Source: Peribolospora baueri (Eukaryota; Basidiomycota; Peribolosporomycetes; Peribolosporales; Peribolosporaceae). Taken from it: 64,000 bases of DNA. The stretch is taken from assembly GCA_029717555.1 (NCBI GenBank), contig JAMDHS010000071.1, positions 1 through 64,000 of the forward strand. Direction: 5' to 3'. The notes under the pieces are model-generated. The model had not been told where the DNA came from, searched no databases, and worked only from the letters and a program-made list of their open reading frames with translations. Positions 22,251 through 33,900 of the stretch are shown piece after piece. A program made the position numbers and the translations under genes. The first letter of the stretch is position 1. The number at the start of each line of letters is the position of its first letter.

Positions 22251-24200
22251 ACACTCCTATCAAAGCGGCAACAATGGTGTGGCAAGCTTCAGATGAGAGT
22301 TGCGCCGATGACGACAAGGGGCCGACGTCCCAACTTGTCAAGGAGGTAGAAAACGGGAGTTACTCCAACGAACTTCATGATACCACTCATCGTCAGTTGC
22401 ATGTCAGAGCTCAATCCAAGCGCTTGGAAGAGAGAGTGCCCGTAATAGGTCATGCTGTTTATTCCTGTGTAACAGGGTGAGTGAATTGAGGCAGAGTCAG
22501 CACGGAAGGCCGGAAAGCAATGAAAGCGAAATGATGACTTCAAAACGCAAATGAGGCCGCAGAGGCCGCGGATCGAACTCGAGCCGGGGACCGTGACGGC
22601 TGTACACGTGGATGGAAAAGCATCTCCCCGCTCTTGATGTTGATGTCATGCTCACCAACGAATTGGTGAAAGAATCCTAGGCCGATGCCGATGTCTAGCC
22701 ATGCGTAGCGGAGAACATGCGAGACAAAGTCAGATGGACGAGTGAGCTGACGGTGAGAGGTATTTATTGTCACTCACGCATCCGTCGAATCATGTTCTTC
22801 TTGAAGCAGACCCCCCAGCTTGGCAACTCGAGCCTAATCTTGTCAGTAAGCCCTCCTCCAATAAGGCTGGGGTTGCGCCTGTTGGAGGGGGCCTGCTGGG
22901 TCTCCGATTCGACCGAAGCCCACCCAGCAAGGACGCGACTGTCATTTATCGGAAAGCATCGCAGGCGAGAGATGGTCCTGAGAGCTTTGTCGGCACGCCC
23001 CTTGCTAACCAACCAGCGAGGAGAGTAGGGAAGAATTTAAAAGATAGCCGCGAGATGGATAGGTGGATGGGAGGGGAGCTGCGATGATCAGACCACAGTC
23101 ATCGACCGACACCTTCACAAAGTAACTAGACTGCCCACCAGGTATCATTTGAACGAGGAAAGGAAAGCGGAAAGCCCAATCGTTGGCAATACAGCGGCTC
23201 GCATAGGAGACGTAACCACGACCCCAAACGCCTGTACAAAATGCCCCAACAATCAATTGTGATCCGCCTGTCAATCGCGGTCACGAGGGGCCCAAACGGG
23301 ATAGTGTGAGCAAAGCGAACTTGTCAGATAAAGGCTATTTCGTCAGGCGTCGCTTCAAAAGGGGCTTGCCACCTACGAGATATACAGCGGGGCGACGGCA
23401 GATAAAGTGCCGATACCGACACCGCCAACAAGCCTCCCGACAACCAGCATGGGATACCAGAATGCAGCTACAGAAAAAAAGTGACCGAATTTAAAGAGAG
23501 CATTTGTGAGGTCATGCATAAAGCTAAGGGCTCACCGGTCTGAAGAACAGCGCCGACGATGAACCACACTACACCAATGATGAGGGTGATGCGTCGGAAC
23601 AATATGTCGGTTGCGAAGCCGGACTGAATGCCTCCTAACAAGGCACCAAGCTCTAGAAGGGTGGTCATGAACCCTTTAAAGGATCCAGCCGAGTGGTTTT
23701 GAGTCTCGTCTACTTCGGGGAACTGTTTACGAACTGCTTCATGACCATGACGACGTGAGGCCTTGATCGAAGCGAATTGAGAACCCTCTGATAGCCGCCG
23801 TCATCGCGCATAAGACAATGAAGCGGGACTGGAAGAGCTGTTTCCAGGCTGTGGAATATGAGTGGGAAACGACGCGACGCGGTCAGCGATGGGGCTCCCT
23901 TACCACGCGTTCCTCTGTCCATGAACCGGTTGGTTTATCTGAAAGTCGATACGGACAATTGTTGCCATAGCTCTTGACGAGCAGGTCCGGGTTGCAGGCT
24001 AACTCCTGGACTTCTTGGGGCCAAGATGAGTGGTGCTAGGGGTCCTCTGCGTCAATTTCCCTGAAGACAAGGTCGTCAGCGTGCGCTATGGACGCCATCG
24101 GAGCGGAATAAAATGAGTGACATGGAAACTGTGTGTTCCATTCTGTTGCTGCGCGCATACCTGACTTGGGCGCTACCAATTTGCCTTGTTTATGGCCGAG
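22200..24200 (-). pseudogene. Decayed MFS hexose-type sugar transporter
   Basis: Reading the minus strand recovers many hallmarks of fungal hexose permeases: DPDLLVKSYGNNCPYRLSD near the N-terminus, SFKGFMTTLLELGALLGG, GRLVGGVGIGTLSAVAPLYI, the PYSPRWLVSKGRADKAL loop, FFHQFVGINSMTYYGHSLF and LLDKLGRRPLVVIGA. Several normal introns are still visible. It is nevertheless broken. The first membrane segment (FDQGLTSS) and the following VMVMKQF lie in different frames. A TAA sits just before LPYSPRW. The frame shifts again after VVIGATL. The second half of the protein (roughly TM8-TM12) is absent. I cannot find the PESPR-like PEVRG loop after TM4. This is a host transporter gene that has been lost, not a working one. 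Confidence 0.8.
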
Positions 24201-24729
24201 TGCGGCCTCTTTCTCAGGGCAGCAGTCGATGCAGCCGTCGAGCACCGCCTGGTCCGCCGGACATGGTCATACGACAGTATTGACCACAAACCACGCATGA
24301 GTGAAGAAGAGGACCGGGTCCTCTGAACTCCAGGGCCTTTTCCCATCTGACTCCTCAACAAGGACTGACTATGCCACCTCACTAAGCCCGCACTCCCGAG
24401 GCACTTTCAATTCGCCGTAGGATAACCTCGACGTAACAGTTTCTGCATTGGACGACGAATGCACCGAGACGTACAACTACAGATAAGAACAGCGCGGCAA
24501 GTGAGGAGGATGGAAATGGGATGCGGAGATGGAACGCGCGGGTATCCAGGCAGTAAGAAAAGAACGAAGTGAGACGGACAGGAGCAAGAAAGACGAAATG
24601 ACCGAGGATGGGGTGGGGTATAGAACACCGACTGGAGGAAAGTAAGACAGCGGGCGAACGAGAACGACGAAGATGGAGTGGAAATCGATCAGAGGATATA
24701 TGCCTGGTTGCTCATCTCGACTCGGCTCG
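24201..24729. other. Intergenic region upstream of the decayed transporter, 3' of FCP1
   Basis: About 530 bp that includes the presumed former promoter of the transporter and the FCP1 3' UTR. No feature is supported. Confidence 0.4.
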
Positions 24730-27700
24730 TCATTCAAAGTCCGCCTCCAGATCATGAGCGAGATCGTCCAAGAAGCCGTCGTCGTCATCGTCGTCGTCTT
24801 CCTCCACCCCCTGTGCGGTTTCCTCCCCGCCGGCCCCCTTTCGGGAAGAAGTTACAGAGTCGGCCCCAGACGGAGTCGGAGAGGACGTAGCGTTGCCGTA
24901 CACGTCCTCAGCGCCTCCGCCACTTGCAGAGGTCAAGCTGAAAGAAAGCTTGAGCGGGGATCGTCCTGAGCGGGCCTCAGCCAGCTTCTTGCGCTTGGAG
25001 AGGGGCGAACGGGTCATGTCGTCTCTCTCGTCGTCGCTGGCATTCGCCGACCGTCGGCCATCATCCGACGGCGTACGGGGCCGAGATCGCTTGCCGCTAC
25101 GCGGGGTGGACGGAGCGCTGAGCGTCATAACGACGAGGAAAATCGATAACGATGAGTTGCTACCAGCCATGGCCACATAGCGGGCAAAAAGTCGCACGCC
25201 GACCCACCTTCCTGTGCCGCCGAGCGTCGCGGACCCGTAGCCATCGTCGCCGTCCGTGTCATCGTCTCCGCTCTCGTTCAAGAATTCATCCACCTCACGC
25301 GCCGCGTCAAGCCAGTCCATCCCCACCATGTCTTGACTCCGCCAAGGCGGCTCTCCATCCACCCAGCGCCCCTCCTCGTCCGGGCCTTCTCGAGCGCCGG
25401 TTTTGTTCATAGCTTCTGCCTCCGCACAGTCGTCGCTACTGTCAAACTCGTCATTACTCATCTCAGGGTCGATGAGGTATTCTCTCTCGGGAAGACGCCG
25501 CCAAGCTGCCATCGAGCCCGTGAGCCACGACAACCAGACTACGCGAACAGAAGGGCGCGTCAGAGCTTGATTGACTTTCGAAGTGCCACGCTGTAGAGAG
25601 CCAAAAGGTGATGAATAGATGTGAGTAGATTTTAGACGATATCTCTAGCAACAAGGTGGCCACGCCAAGGCAGACTCACCTTGGTGGCGACGACGTGAGT
25701 GACTTTCGACGACCAGTCCATCTCGCAGGTCGCACCAAACCTCTGCGCTTCAATCCAATATTGGCTCCTGAGAAGAGATGGAATGCGATCAAATAAACGG
25801 AAAGCACGATTTCAGCTGCCTGGACCGCAAGTGGACTAGCTGATTCGTCTCGTCGCTGAGGTGAGCTCACGCTTGCGCGTCTGTGCCCAGAGGGACAACG
25901 CCTGAGAAGAGGATGTGAATGCCCTCAAGGACTCTTCGCTGCATGGAAGGTATCACCTCCTGAGAAAGGACAGACATTGGGAGAAGGCGCACGGAATTGT
26001 CAGCTGTGTGTCAACGTCAGAACCTCGACGGGAGTCGAGCGTTCTCGCTCCGTGCTTACCTTGACATCCGGTTTCGGTCCTGTCGTCGTCTCCAGTGATG
26101 CGTACGCTTCGTACCAAAGGCCGTGAATATTAGAGAGGATCTGCTCACGTAAATCAAAGGGATAGAAGAAGACGGGTAGTCAGCGCGTCCACGAACGGAG
26201 AACGGTCTCGTCTGCCAAAGCTTCATGTGAACGTACCTGCTCAAGACGTTTGAGCTCTTCGTCATCATCTCTTAGCAAGGAGTAGCCTTTCTTTGCACTT
26301 TCCTTCGGTTTAGGCCCTTCGCCCTCACCCTTCGCCTTCTCTTCTCTGGACGCGCCTGTTACCCTTTCTCCTTCCTCCATCCTTTCTAGCTCTGCCTCCG
26401 AAGAGTCTCCTTTCAGCTCTGAAGAGCTTCCTTCCCCGTCGGCCACGTCATCGGAGCCATTTAAGCTCGCATCGAGCTCTTCCTGCATCTTGGCCAGCGG
26501 CCGCGCATCGCGCTGCTCGGACAGGGCAAGCGTCTGTGAGCGTTTGAGGGCCGCTGTAACCTGGTCAGTGGAGACCTCTGTCGAGGTAGAAGAGGTATCT
26601 GTGTACCGCATCGTACCGGCAGGATGAGGACGTCAGAACGCGTTCTTTTGGAGTATCTCCTTACTTCCGAAGGTAGACTCACCGCTTCCTTCCACCTCTT
26701 CCGTTCTTGTCTTCCCAGCGTCGCCTTTCCCATCCGTCCCCTCGTCTTCTCCATCCTCTCCGTCACCTTCCGCTTCGGTCTTCTTCTCCCCCTCGTCCGA
26801 AGACGCCCCGGGCAATATCATGTGGGCGGACGTCTGTCCATTCGGCAAAAACGTGGCGTTGATGTCGCCAATGCCGACGAAAAAGTCGTACGGAAGGACG
26901 CGAACCAGGTTGGGCGACCAGCCCCAGACGTCCGCGCGGTCATCGATGATGACCACCATGCTCGTGTCCACGGGGAATAGGCGCTTGAGGGACTTTTGTG
27001 TGAGGCCTGGCGGGGGACGAGGAAGAGAGATGCATATCGCTAAGCACGAGTGTCCCCAAACACGACCAATCCTTTATCTTCAGTCGACAGGCTACTTACT
27101 TCCACTTTCGTCCCTGCTCAGTATTCGGTTGCCGAAGAACTTGCCATCGGGATCGACAATGTTGCAAACTGAAGTTGCGTACGATCGGGTGCCCATGGTG
27201 TAGACGTGCATCTCGAAGATCTCCGACATGCGCTCCAGAAAGTCTAGCAGTCCCGGTCTATCACCCAAAAGGAGAGAGGTCAGAGAATGATCTAAATGGG
27301 ATGATGCAAAAAGACAGCGACGGCTCACCTCATCTTTACATAGTACCAGCACCCGCCCTCATCCTTCTTTTTTTCCTTTTGTTTTCCTTTGACTTTTCCG
27401 GCCTCGCCTTGCGCCTCCGCATTTTCTTCCTTCTCTCCGTCTCCTAGTTTCGTCTCCTCGCCGCCCTCCGCTTCTGCTGCCTCCTGTCCCTTCTCAGCCT
27501 CTCCCTCCTTCTCTTCGTCCGTCGGCTCAACTATGGCAGTCCCGTCCATGCCAAGTCGAAACTTTCCCACACCCTTGAGTGCTTCATAATTGGGGTTGTT
27601 CGGATCCTCCATCCACTCTCCAACGGTAGGGTCCACGGTGGCGTGTACTATCGTCTGGTCGAGATCCACGATGAGCGACAGCTTGCGACTGGCGAGCAGG

Positions 27701-28595
27701 CGCGAAGTCGTCTCATTCTCGAGACGCCTTGCTTCCTGTTTCCATGCAAAAAAAAGCAATTGTGGACGTAAGGACGGAGGTAACGGTGAAATGTCAGCGA
27801 TGCACGCAGAAGGCCGAAGCAACACGTCTCCAGATGCTCACCGCCAGGTTCACGGTGACGCCTGCTGAATCGTGGGTCATAGAGATGGAAGCCTGGAGGG
27901 AGAAGCCAGTGTAATCGGAGCTGATACGTGGGATATAGCCAGCATATGAGGTCAGCCAGATCATAAGCGGTCTTTCTCGTCGCGCGCCCATTCCATCGTT
28001 CCTTCGGGCTCCCCAAAAGGAAAAGAGAAGGGCACTCACCCCGACACATCCTGTCCGCAAACCGCACACATCCCTCCAAGCTGAACGGGATGCGTGCACG
28101 GCTCTATCACAGAGACGATGGGTTGGCTGCTCGGCGTCCGGGGCGGTAGGTTCCAAAGGGGGCCGCGGGCAAGGGTGGATATGTCAGCTCGCTGGTGAAG
28201 GAAGATGAAATAAAACCCACAGCCTTCCAAGGCGGTCCAAGCATACAAGCCGTGACCCACCTAGCAGACCGGACGACATCCCCCTCCCGAACGTGCCAAG
28301 TGCTGATGGTGCCTTCTACGGGACTCTCCCAAACGCCATTCTCCCTCCGCTCCTCCGTCTCCTCCACCACCTGTATGTCCATGCCCCCCACACGACGCGT
28401 GACGGTGGCCTTTCGTGCTGGGACAGTCCATTGGTAGGAGAGCAGAGGGGCGTGTTTGTCGATCTGGGCGGTGGGGCGGTGGGATGTGCTGGGTCCGGTA
28501 ATGGCAGAGGAAGGGGAAAGGAGGCGAGTGATGGTAATCGGGAAGGGGAGATGGGGTGGTAAGCGGAGCACGGTTTCCTCTGGCGGTGGGTCCAT
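24730..28595 (-). CDS. FCP1: RNA polymerase II CTD phosphatase Fcp1
   Basis: This nuclear phosphatase removes phosphate from the Pol II C-terminal repeats. The start MDPPPEETVLRLPPHLPFPI matches the family's N-terminal LPxxLPFPI segment. The FCPH catalytic domain carries the DxDxT signature in LSLIVDLDQTIVHATVDP and continues with VKMR-PGLLDFLERMSEIFE, MHVYTMGTRSYA, NRILSRDESG, DTSMVVIIDDRADVWGW and YDFFVGIGDIN. A BRCT domain follows (GIHILFSGVVPLG to RVVWLSWLTGSMAAWRRL), and the protein ends in an Asp/Glu-rich tail. Unusual is a Glu/Lys-rich insertion of about 65-70 residues inside the FCPH domain, between KFRLGMDG and WYYVKMR. The frame is open upstream to another ATG at 28964. I prefer 28595 because conserved sequence starts there. 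Confidence 0.94.
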
Positions 28596-29176
28596 GCTGC
28601 TGACGACGGGCAGATAGATCGCCGGGGACGCGTTAGGTGAGGCACGCGAAGTCAGAGGCACGTCGGCGCGCAGTCCTCGGTGGGTTCGTCGGCTGTGTGG
28701 TGTTGGAACGAGTTGCCTTGCGGTTCGCTCTTCGTGCGCTTGCAATAGGAGTAGAGCTGGGCTATGGAGGACGGGCGATGACGGGGTTGGTGGATGGGCG
28801 ATGACGAAAGGTGAGCGGGGACCAAACGGAGAGAACGACCGGGTCGTCTCGAGTGATCGGACTGCGGCAAACAGTGCGAGAGCGAGCCAAGCCAAGTTCG
28901 GCGGAAGGGGGAAGATGGAAGGGAAGATAGGGCGGGACGTGTTTGCCCCCCCCTCTTGCCTCATTCTCTCATCTCTCAGCTCTCATCTCTCCCCAGGCTA
29001 GCGCTGCCGGGCGACGTAGGACCATGCATTCTCGACGTGTGGCATAGGGTGCGAGAGGAAACAGTAGTACATAGAACAAGACACACGGCCGCAATGCCAG
29101 CCTACACAGTCCGCGACCCCACACGGCAAGTGGAGCAGCTCCCAGGAAAGAGGCGACAGTCGGATGGATAGGGCTT
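28596..29176. other. Region between FCP1 start and RPL35 end
   Basis: About 580 bp containing the FCP1 promoter and the RPL35 3' UTR, which lie in tandem on the minus strand. An open extension of the FCP1 frame to 28964 lacks conserved sequence. Confidence 0.4.
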
Positions 29177-30131
29177 TTATGCCTTAAGAACGAAGCGGGT
29201 CCTGAAGAAAGCGAACGAGAACGAAAGTCCGCATAGACGAGGCCACTGTGAGACCACAAACCACTTCGAGGCGACTCTTTACGTCGAGAAAGCCAGATGG
29301 AACACTCACTGCCCGAAGTGGATGTCCTTCTTCCTCTGCCTCTCCGTCTTCTGCTTCAGCTCGTGCTAAAATGGAATACGCGCCATTAAGGCACCAGAGT
29401 CAGCCCATCGCCTTAAACCTAACGCCCTCGACGCTGACAACCATGTCTCCCTTCCGGGTACGACAGCATTTTGTCGCCTCCGTCTGCCCTCCGCAAGAAC
29501 CGGACACCTCAACCCACCTTGGTGAGCCTCCTGCGGATGGCACGAGTCTTCTTGTGGCGGAGGTCGAGGGGCAAGTACTTCTTGTTCTTGTAGTACTCGC
29601 GCAGGTTCTGCCGCTGCTTCTGGTTCATCACCGTCAGCACGCGGGCGATGCTCTTGCGGACCGTGGAGCTGGTAGGCGACAAGCAAGACGAGAGCCGGGA
29701 ATGACGACGCATAGGGAGGGGACAAAGAATGAGCGCATCTGCTAGTCACTCTCGGTCCGAGTCGAGGTACCCTATGCCCACTCACATCCGAGTAAGCTTG
29801 GACGCAGCACCACCAGCGATCTTCTGCACCCGCAGCTGGAGCAGCTCCTGCTTGAGCTCCTCCTGCGTCCGACGACGGAAAAAGGCGCAATACAAAAAGA
29901 AAACACGCTCAACCGACCATCCCAGGTGTCTGAACTCGCAGGGACGAATAGCGAAACGCCCACTCACGAGCTGCTTGGTGAGGTCCGCCTTGCTCTTGGA
30001 CTGGAGCTCGTAAGCCTTGACCTTGGCCTGCAGTGGCAGGGCGTGTAAGGCGACGGAGGAGAAGCCAGTCAGTCAAACGATCCACACACAGCCGTCCAGG
30101 ACTCTGCTCCAGACGCGATGACACCGACCAT
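29177..30131 (-). CDS. RPL35: 60S ribosomal protein L35 (uL29)
   Basis: Large-subunit ribosomal protein near the peptide exit tunnel. Six exons encode only about 122 residues: ATG alone (30129-30131), [60 protein letters not shown] with [36 protein letters not shown], and a final micro-exon giving TRFVLKA before TAA (29177-29179). Each junction was read with GT-AG ends. The first donor, ATG|GTCGGT, departs from the GTRAGT consensus. The C-terminal TRFVLKA corresponds to the family's RK[FY]A[VL]KA. An intron directly after the start codon is common in fungal ribosomal genes. A telomere-like box lies about 170 bp upstream. No C/D or H/ACA snoRNA was recognised in the introns. Confidence 0.95.
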
Positions 30132-30998
30132 TTTTGTCGTTTGTCGAAAGTCTTGAGGGGAGGAAAGGTGGAAAGTATGGGTCAGGCTCCGCCTTGGACA
30201 CAAACCCGAAGACGGGCTGACGCGGCATTCACCGGGGATGCGCGGAGGAAGCGCCACGCTGCACGCTTCGCCTCGACTGCACAGTTCGAGAATGAAACAT
30301 GACCCTAACCCTAACTTCGTGTTAGAGTGGCCCGTGAGCGCGGCCTATGTTACCATATCCACCGACAGGCTGGCTGTTCGAAGTGCATGGCCCGCGGCAT
30401 CGGAGGTGGCGCCGACTCGTTCAGAATGAGCTTGCGACTTTTGAATGCGGACAGAGCCGTTGGAGGGAGGAGAAGTGAAGCCGTCGGGATAGTAGGCGCC
30501 ATGGCCCACCGCTGGCCGGCGCCGTCGATTTGGAACTCGGTTTGGAACGGTCCGAGGCAGAGGAGGGAGGGGGATGTTCTAAGATTACTGCTCGATTGAG
30601 TGCAGTCATGCTCGACTTTCCATTACGAATTCCGAATTCAAGAAAGTGGGTAAAAGGTACCATTACACAGACGGTCGACGAAGAGCGGGGGATGAGCAAA
30701 GGCGAACCAATTCCATCCAAGACAAGAGAGCAAGGGCAGATCGACAAAGATGGGGAGGGGGGTGGAATCAAGCCTCGCCAGGTTTGCGCGAAAACGCCGT
30801 GGTGAGGGGCGAGAAAATAGTACAAAGACGAAAAGTTTGGATGGATAGATGAGACCGGAAGAAGGGCAAATTAGAAGCGTATGATGAAATCGTCGTGATC
30901 GTGCAGGACATGAAGTCGTAGAAGGCTGTCCCATGGCATTGATGCGTGTCCAGCCAATCGCCCTTCCAACTACTTTTTCTGCTCTAACAATCCGTACC
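30132..30998. other. Intergenic region between RPL35 promoter and STE11 3' end
   Basis: About 870 bp containing the RPL35 upstream region, the telomere-like box and presumably the STE11 3' UTR. Short open frames here have no family signature. Confidence 0.45.
30302..30315 (-). promoter_or_regulatory. Telomere-like box (two TTAGGG units) upstream of RPL35
   Basis: The sequence ACCCTAACCCTAAC on the plus strand contains two tandem copies of the fungal telomere unit. It lies about 170 bp upstream of the RPL35 start. In some ascomycete yeasts such boxes are bound by Tbf1 at ribosomal-protein promoters, and plants use related telo-boxes. Its role here is inference. Confidence 0.5.
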
Positions 30999-33900
30999 TC
31001 ATTTCTCCCCCTCCTGGCCATCCTTTTTCTCCGCTCCCGCCCCTTCTTCGCCTGATGCCGCCTTCTTCAATCCCGCCTTGCTGACCTTCTTTTTGATGCT
31101 GTTGCTTCGCTTCGTCGTCGTCGCTCCGCCGCCGGTGGCCGTCAAGCCAGCAGACGCTGCCGCCCCGCTGGCTGAGCCCCCGCCCGCCCCACTGCCACCC
31201 GTACTCGCAGCGGGGGACGTCTCTGCGGACCCGCTGACGGTTACGGGGCCGGAAGTGCCGGTATCACCGGGCATGGTCATAGGTCCGTCTTCGGCCGCGA
31301 AGGGATGGGCGAGCAGGTCCTTGGCTTCCGGCCGCGCTTCGTGGTCGCTGTGAGCGGGTCACAGGCCACATAAGGAGGCCAGGAAGGGTAAGCAACAGCA
31401 CTAAACAAGGCCCCACAAAACCAAAAAAAGACCCACATCTCGAAAATTTTGGCCAAAAAGTCGACGGCCTCCTCAGAGATGTCCTCCGGGTTCTCTGGAC
31501 GAGGAGCGGTGGAGCCGATCTTGAAGATGGCCTGCATCTGATTGAGTTGGGGCCAGGGGTGGTTCCCGGTGAACATTTCCACGACGAGACAACCAAGGGA
31601 CCAAATGTCGGCTTTGCGCGTGTACGAGGTCTGCTTGATGACTAGAGGGGATGATAAGGTATGGGGTTAAGGACTTAGGGTTCGATGATGGGACATTGCA
31701 GATGACATACGCCTTACCTTCCGGTGCCATCCAAAAGACTGAGCCTTGAAGGGAAGCCCGGCTTTTGCTAGAGTTGAGAAGATCTGACGAAGACGAATTG
31801 GACGTTAAAAACCGATCGGCCACCATATCGCCGTCGCCGAGTCCCATTATGCATGACTCACTGTGCTCGACCTTCTTTGAAATGCCAAAGTCCGAAATCT
31901 TGACGCCGCCCCGGTCATTGACGAGGATGTTGGCACCCTTGATGTCCCGGTGCACAATGTTGCGCTCGTGCAAATAGGATAAGCCAGCAAGGATCTGGCG
32001 CACGAACTTGCGCACCAAAGTTTCCTCAAATGCGCCGTAGTTGCTGAGGAGGGCAACGACGCTGCCTCCAGGGACGTATTCCAGGAAAATGTTGAGGTGA
32101 GTTTCGTCGGAGGCCGAGTCTGCGAAAGTGAACGCAAAGAGCGTGAAAAGCCGTCAGTCGTCGCGCCGTCGTGGAAGGCCACATCTCAGCAGAAAAGAGC
32201 GAGCTAGGCCACCGTCTCCAACGCTCACCATAGTACTGTACGATGTTGGGATGCTGAAGCTCTTTGAGCAACTCTATCTCCCGGTCGAGGGCCACGAGCA
32301 TACTCCTCTTGCGCTCCTCGTTGGGCGCCCAGCTCGTGGGCAGCTCGACTTGCTTAACAGCCATGAGCAGGCCGTTCATGGCGTTCATGGCAAGGAAGAC
32401 ATTGCCGAAGGATCCATGGCCGATCAGTGCGCCTTTGATCCACTTCATGGGAGATTTACCTGCAGCGACGGGGAAAAGAGGATAACCGTATCAAGCTTAG
32501 CCTTCCTACACCAAACCCGCGAATGGACGACGCGCGACCCCGAACTCCATACTCACCCTTCCGAACTCCAAGGGTTCCCGCCTGTCCATCTTCTCCCTCC
32601 TTCACCTCCTCCTCTCCCTCCTCTCCCTCTTCCTCTTCCTCTTCCTCTTCCTCCTCTTCCTCTTCGTCTTCGTCGTCCAGCTCACTCGCCACCGCCGCCT
32701 CCACTTCTTCTTCCTCTTCTTCTACCTCCTCCTCATCCTCTGGCACGCCTTGCTTGGCCTCGTCCGCCTGAGCGGCGCCGTCATCGACCTTCGGCGCAGC
32801 TCCAGGGCCGAAGGCTTCGTCTGTTCCGTCCTTATTTCCCTCGTCGCCCGTGTCCTCAAGCTGCTCGACACGCTTGGGCGAGATGAGCGGCAAAGCGTCG
32901 AGGTCCTGATGCTGTCGTCGGAGCGATGCTTCCGTGCTCCCGCGCCTGCCCGCGGACGACGCCCGACTCCGGGGGCGCCCAATCGCCGACGCGGCCTCGT
33001 CGAGCGCCTCGGCCCGAATGGAACCGGGAGGACTGGCGATGCTCGCCCTCCTGCTCTCGACCTCCTGAGTGATCTCATCGACGGTGAGCAGACTGCTTGT
33101 ATCGCTGTTCTTTCTCACCGGGTTAGGGATGCGGACAACGCTCTTCTTGCTGGCGTTGCTCGTGCGTCTGGTCAACGAAGCGGAAGGGAGGAGGGAGCTT
33201 GCAAACTCCGACTGGCCCACTTCGAGCGGGGGTAGCACTGGCGGCAGATCCGACCGCCGCTTGCTGTCCCGATCCGCTGGGGACTCCTCGTCGATGCTAT
33301 CATCGGACACGTAGCCTTCTTCGTGGATGGGCGTAGCGGGCTCGACGGCAACGGTGTGATCACCACCCGACTCAGCGCTCTCCTCAATCGAGCTTCCCAC
33401 CGAGCTCTCGATGCTGAACCGGCTTTGTCCGGCCGTAGCCGCGCCAGGGGTAAGTCGTCGATTGCTCTCTCCGCTCAAGCGCTTAAGGCCCTTAACGCTC
33501 ATGCTGTTCCGTGCGGCGCGCTCGAGTGCCCTCTTCTCCGTGAAGGGGAAGTAATCCGCCAAGTGGCTGCTGATCAGCTCGCTCGGCGGTCGCTGGCCAA
33601 AGAAGTTACGCAGCTTGCGCCCAGGGAGGAAAGAGGGAGACTTGGGCGGCGGTGCATCCGCTGCGGAGGTCGCGCCCGTTGACACGCCTCCCGTCACCCC
33701 ACTCGGGCTGGCGACATCGATATGAGGACTGCCGACGGCGCCCAGGCCGGACATGATGCTGATCATGCTCGCCCTGTTCGGCTTCCTCGGCCTAGGTGGA
33801 GGCTCCTCCCCAGACATATCTCCTTCGGACGGATAAAGCTGGCGGGCGCCAGGACTGGTGGGACTGCGGCCATCGCCGGAGCCCGTGGTAGAAGGCGACT

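Noticed and set aside
22560-22640. tRNA-like B-box (GAGTTCGATCC on the minus strand)
   Set aside because: The bases around it do not form a T-stem or a cloverleaf, and it lies within an intron of the decayed transporter.
21621-25663. A sugar-use or secondary-metabolite cluster formed by the Zn2Cys6 regulator, transporter and neighbours
   Set aside because: The transporter is broken, the adjacent fragment is unassigned, and the flanking genes are housekeeping (AIR1, FCP1), so a functional cluster is not supported.
28596-28964. Longer Fcp1 N-terminus starting at ATG 28964
   Set aside because: The extra residues show no family similarity, and conserved sequence begins right after ATG 28595.
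32523-32771. Serine-rich plus-strand open frame
   Set aside because: It is the antisense of the Glu-coding repeat of STE11.
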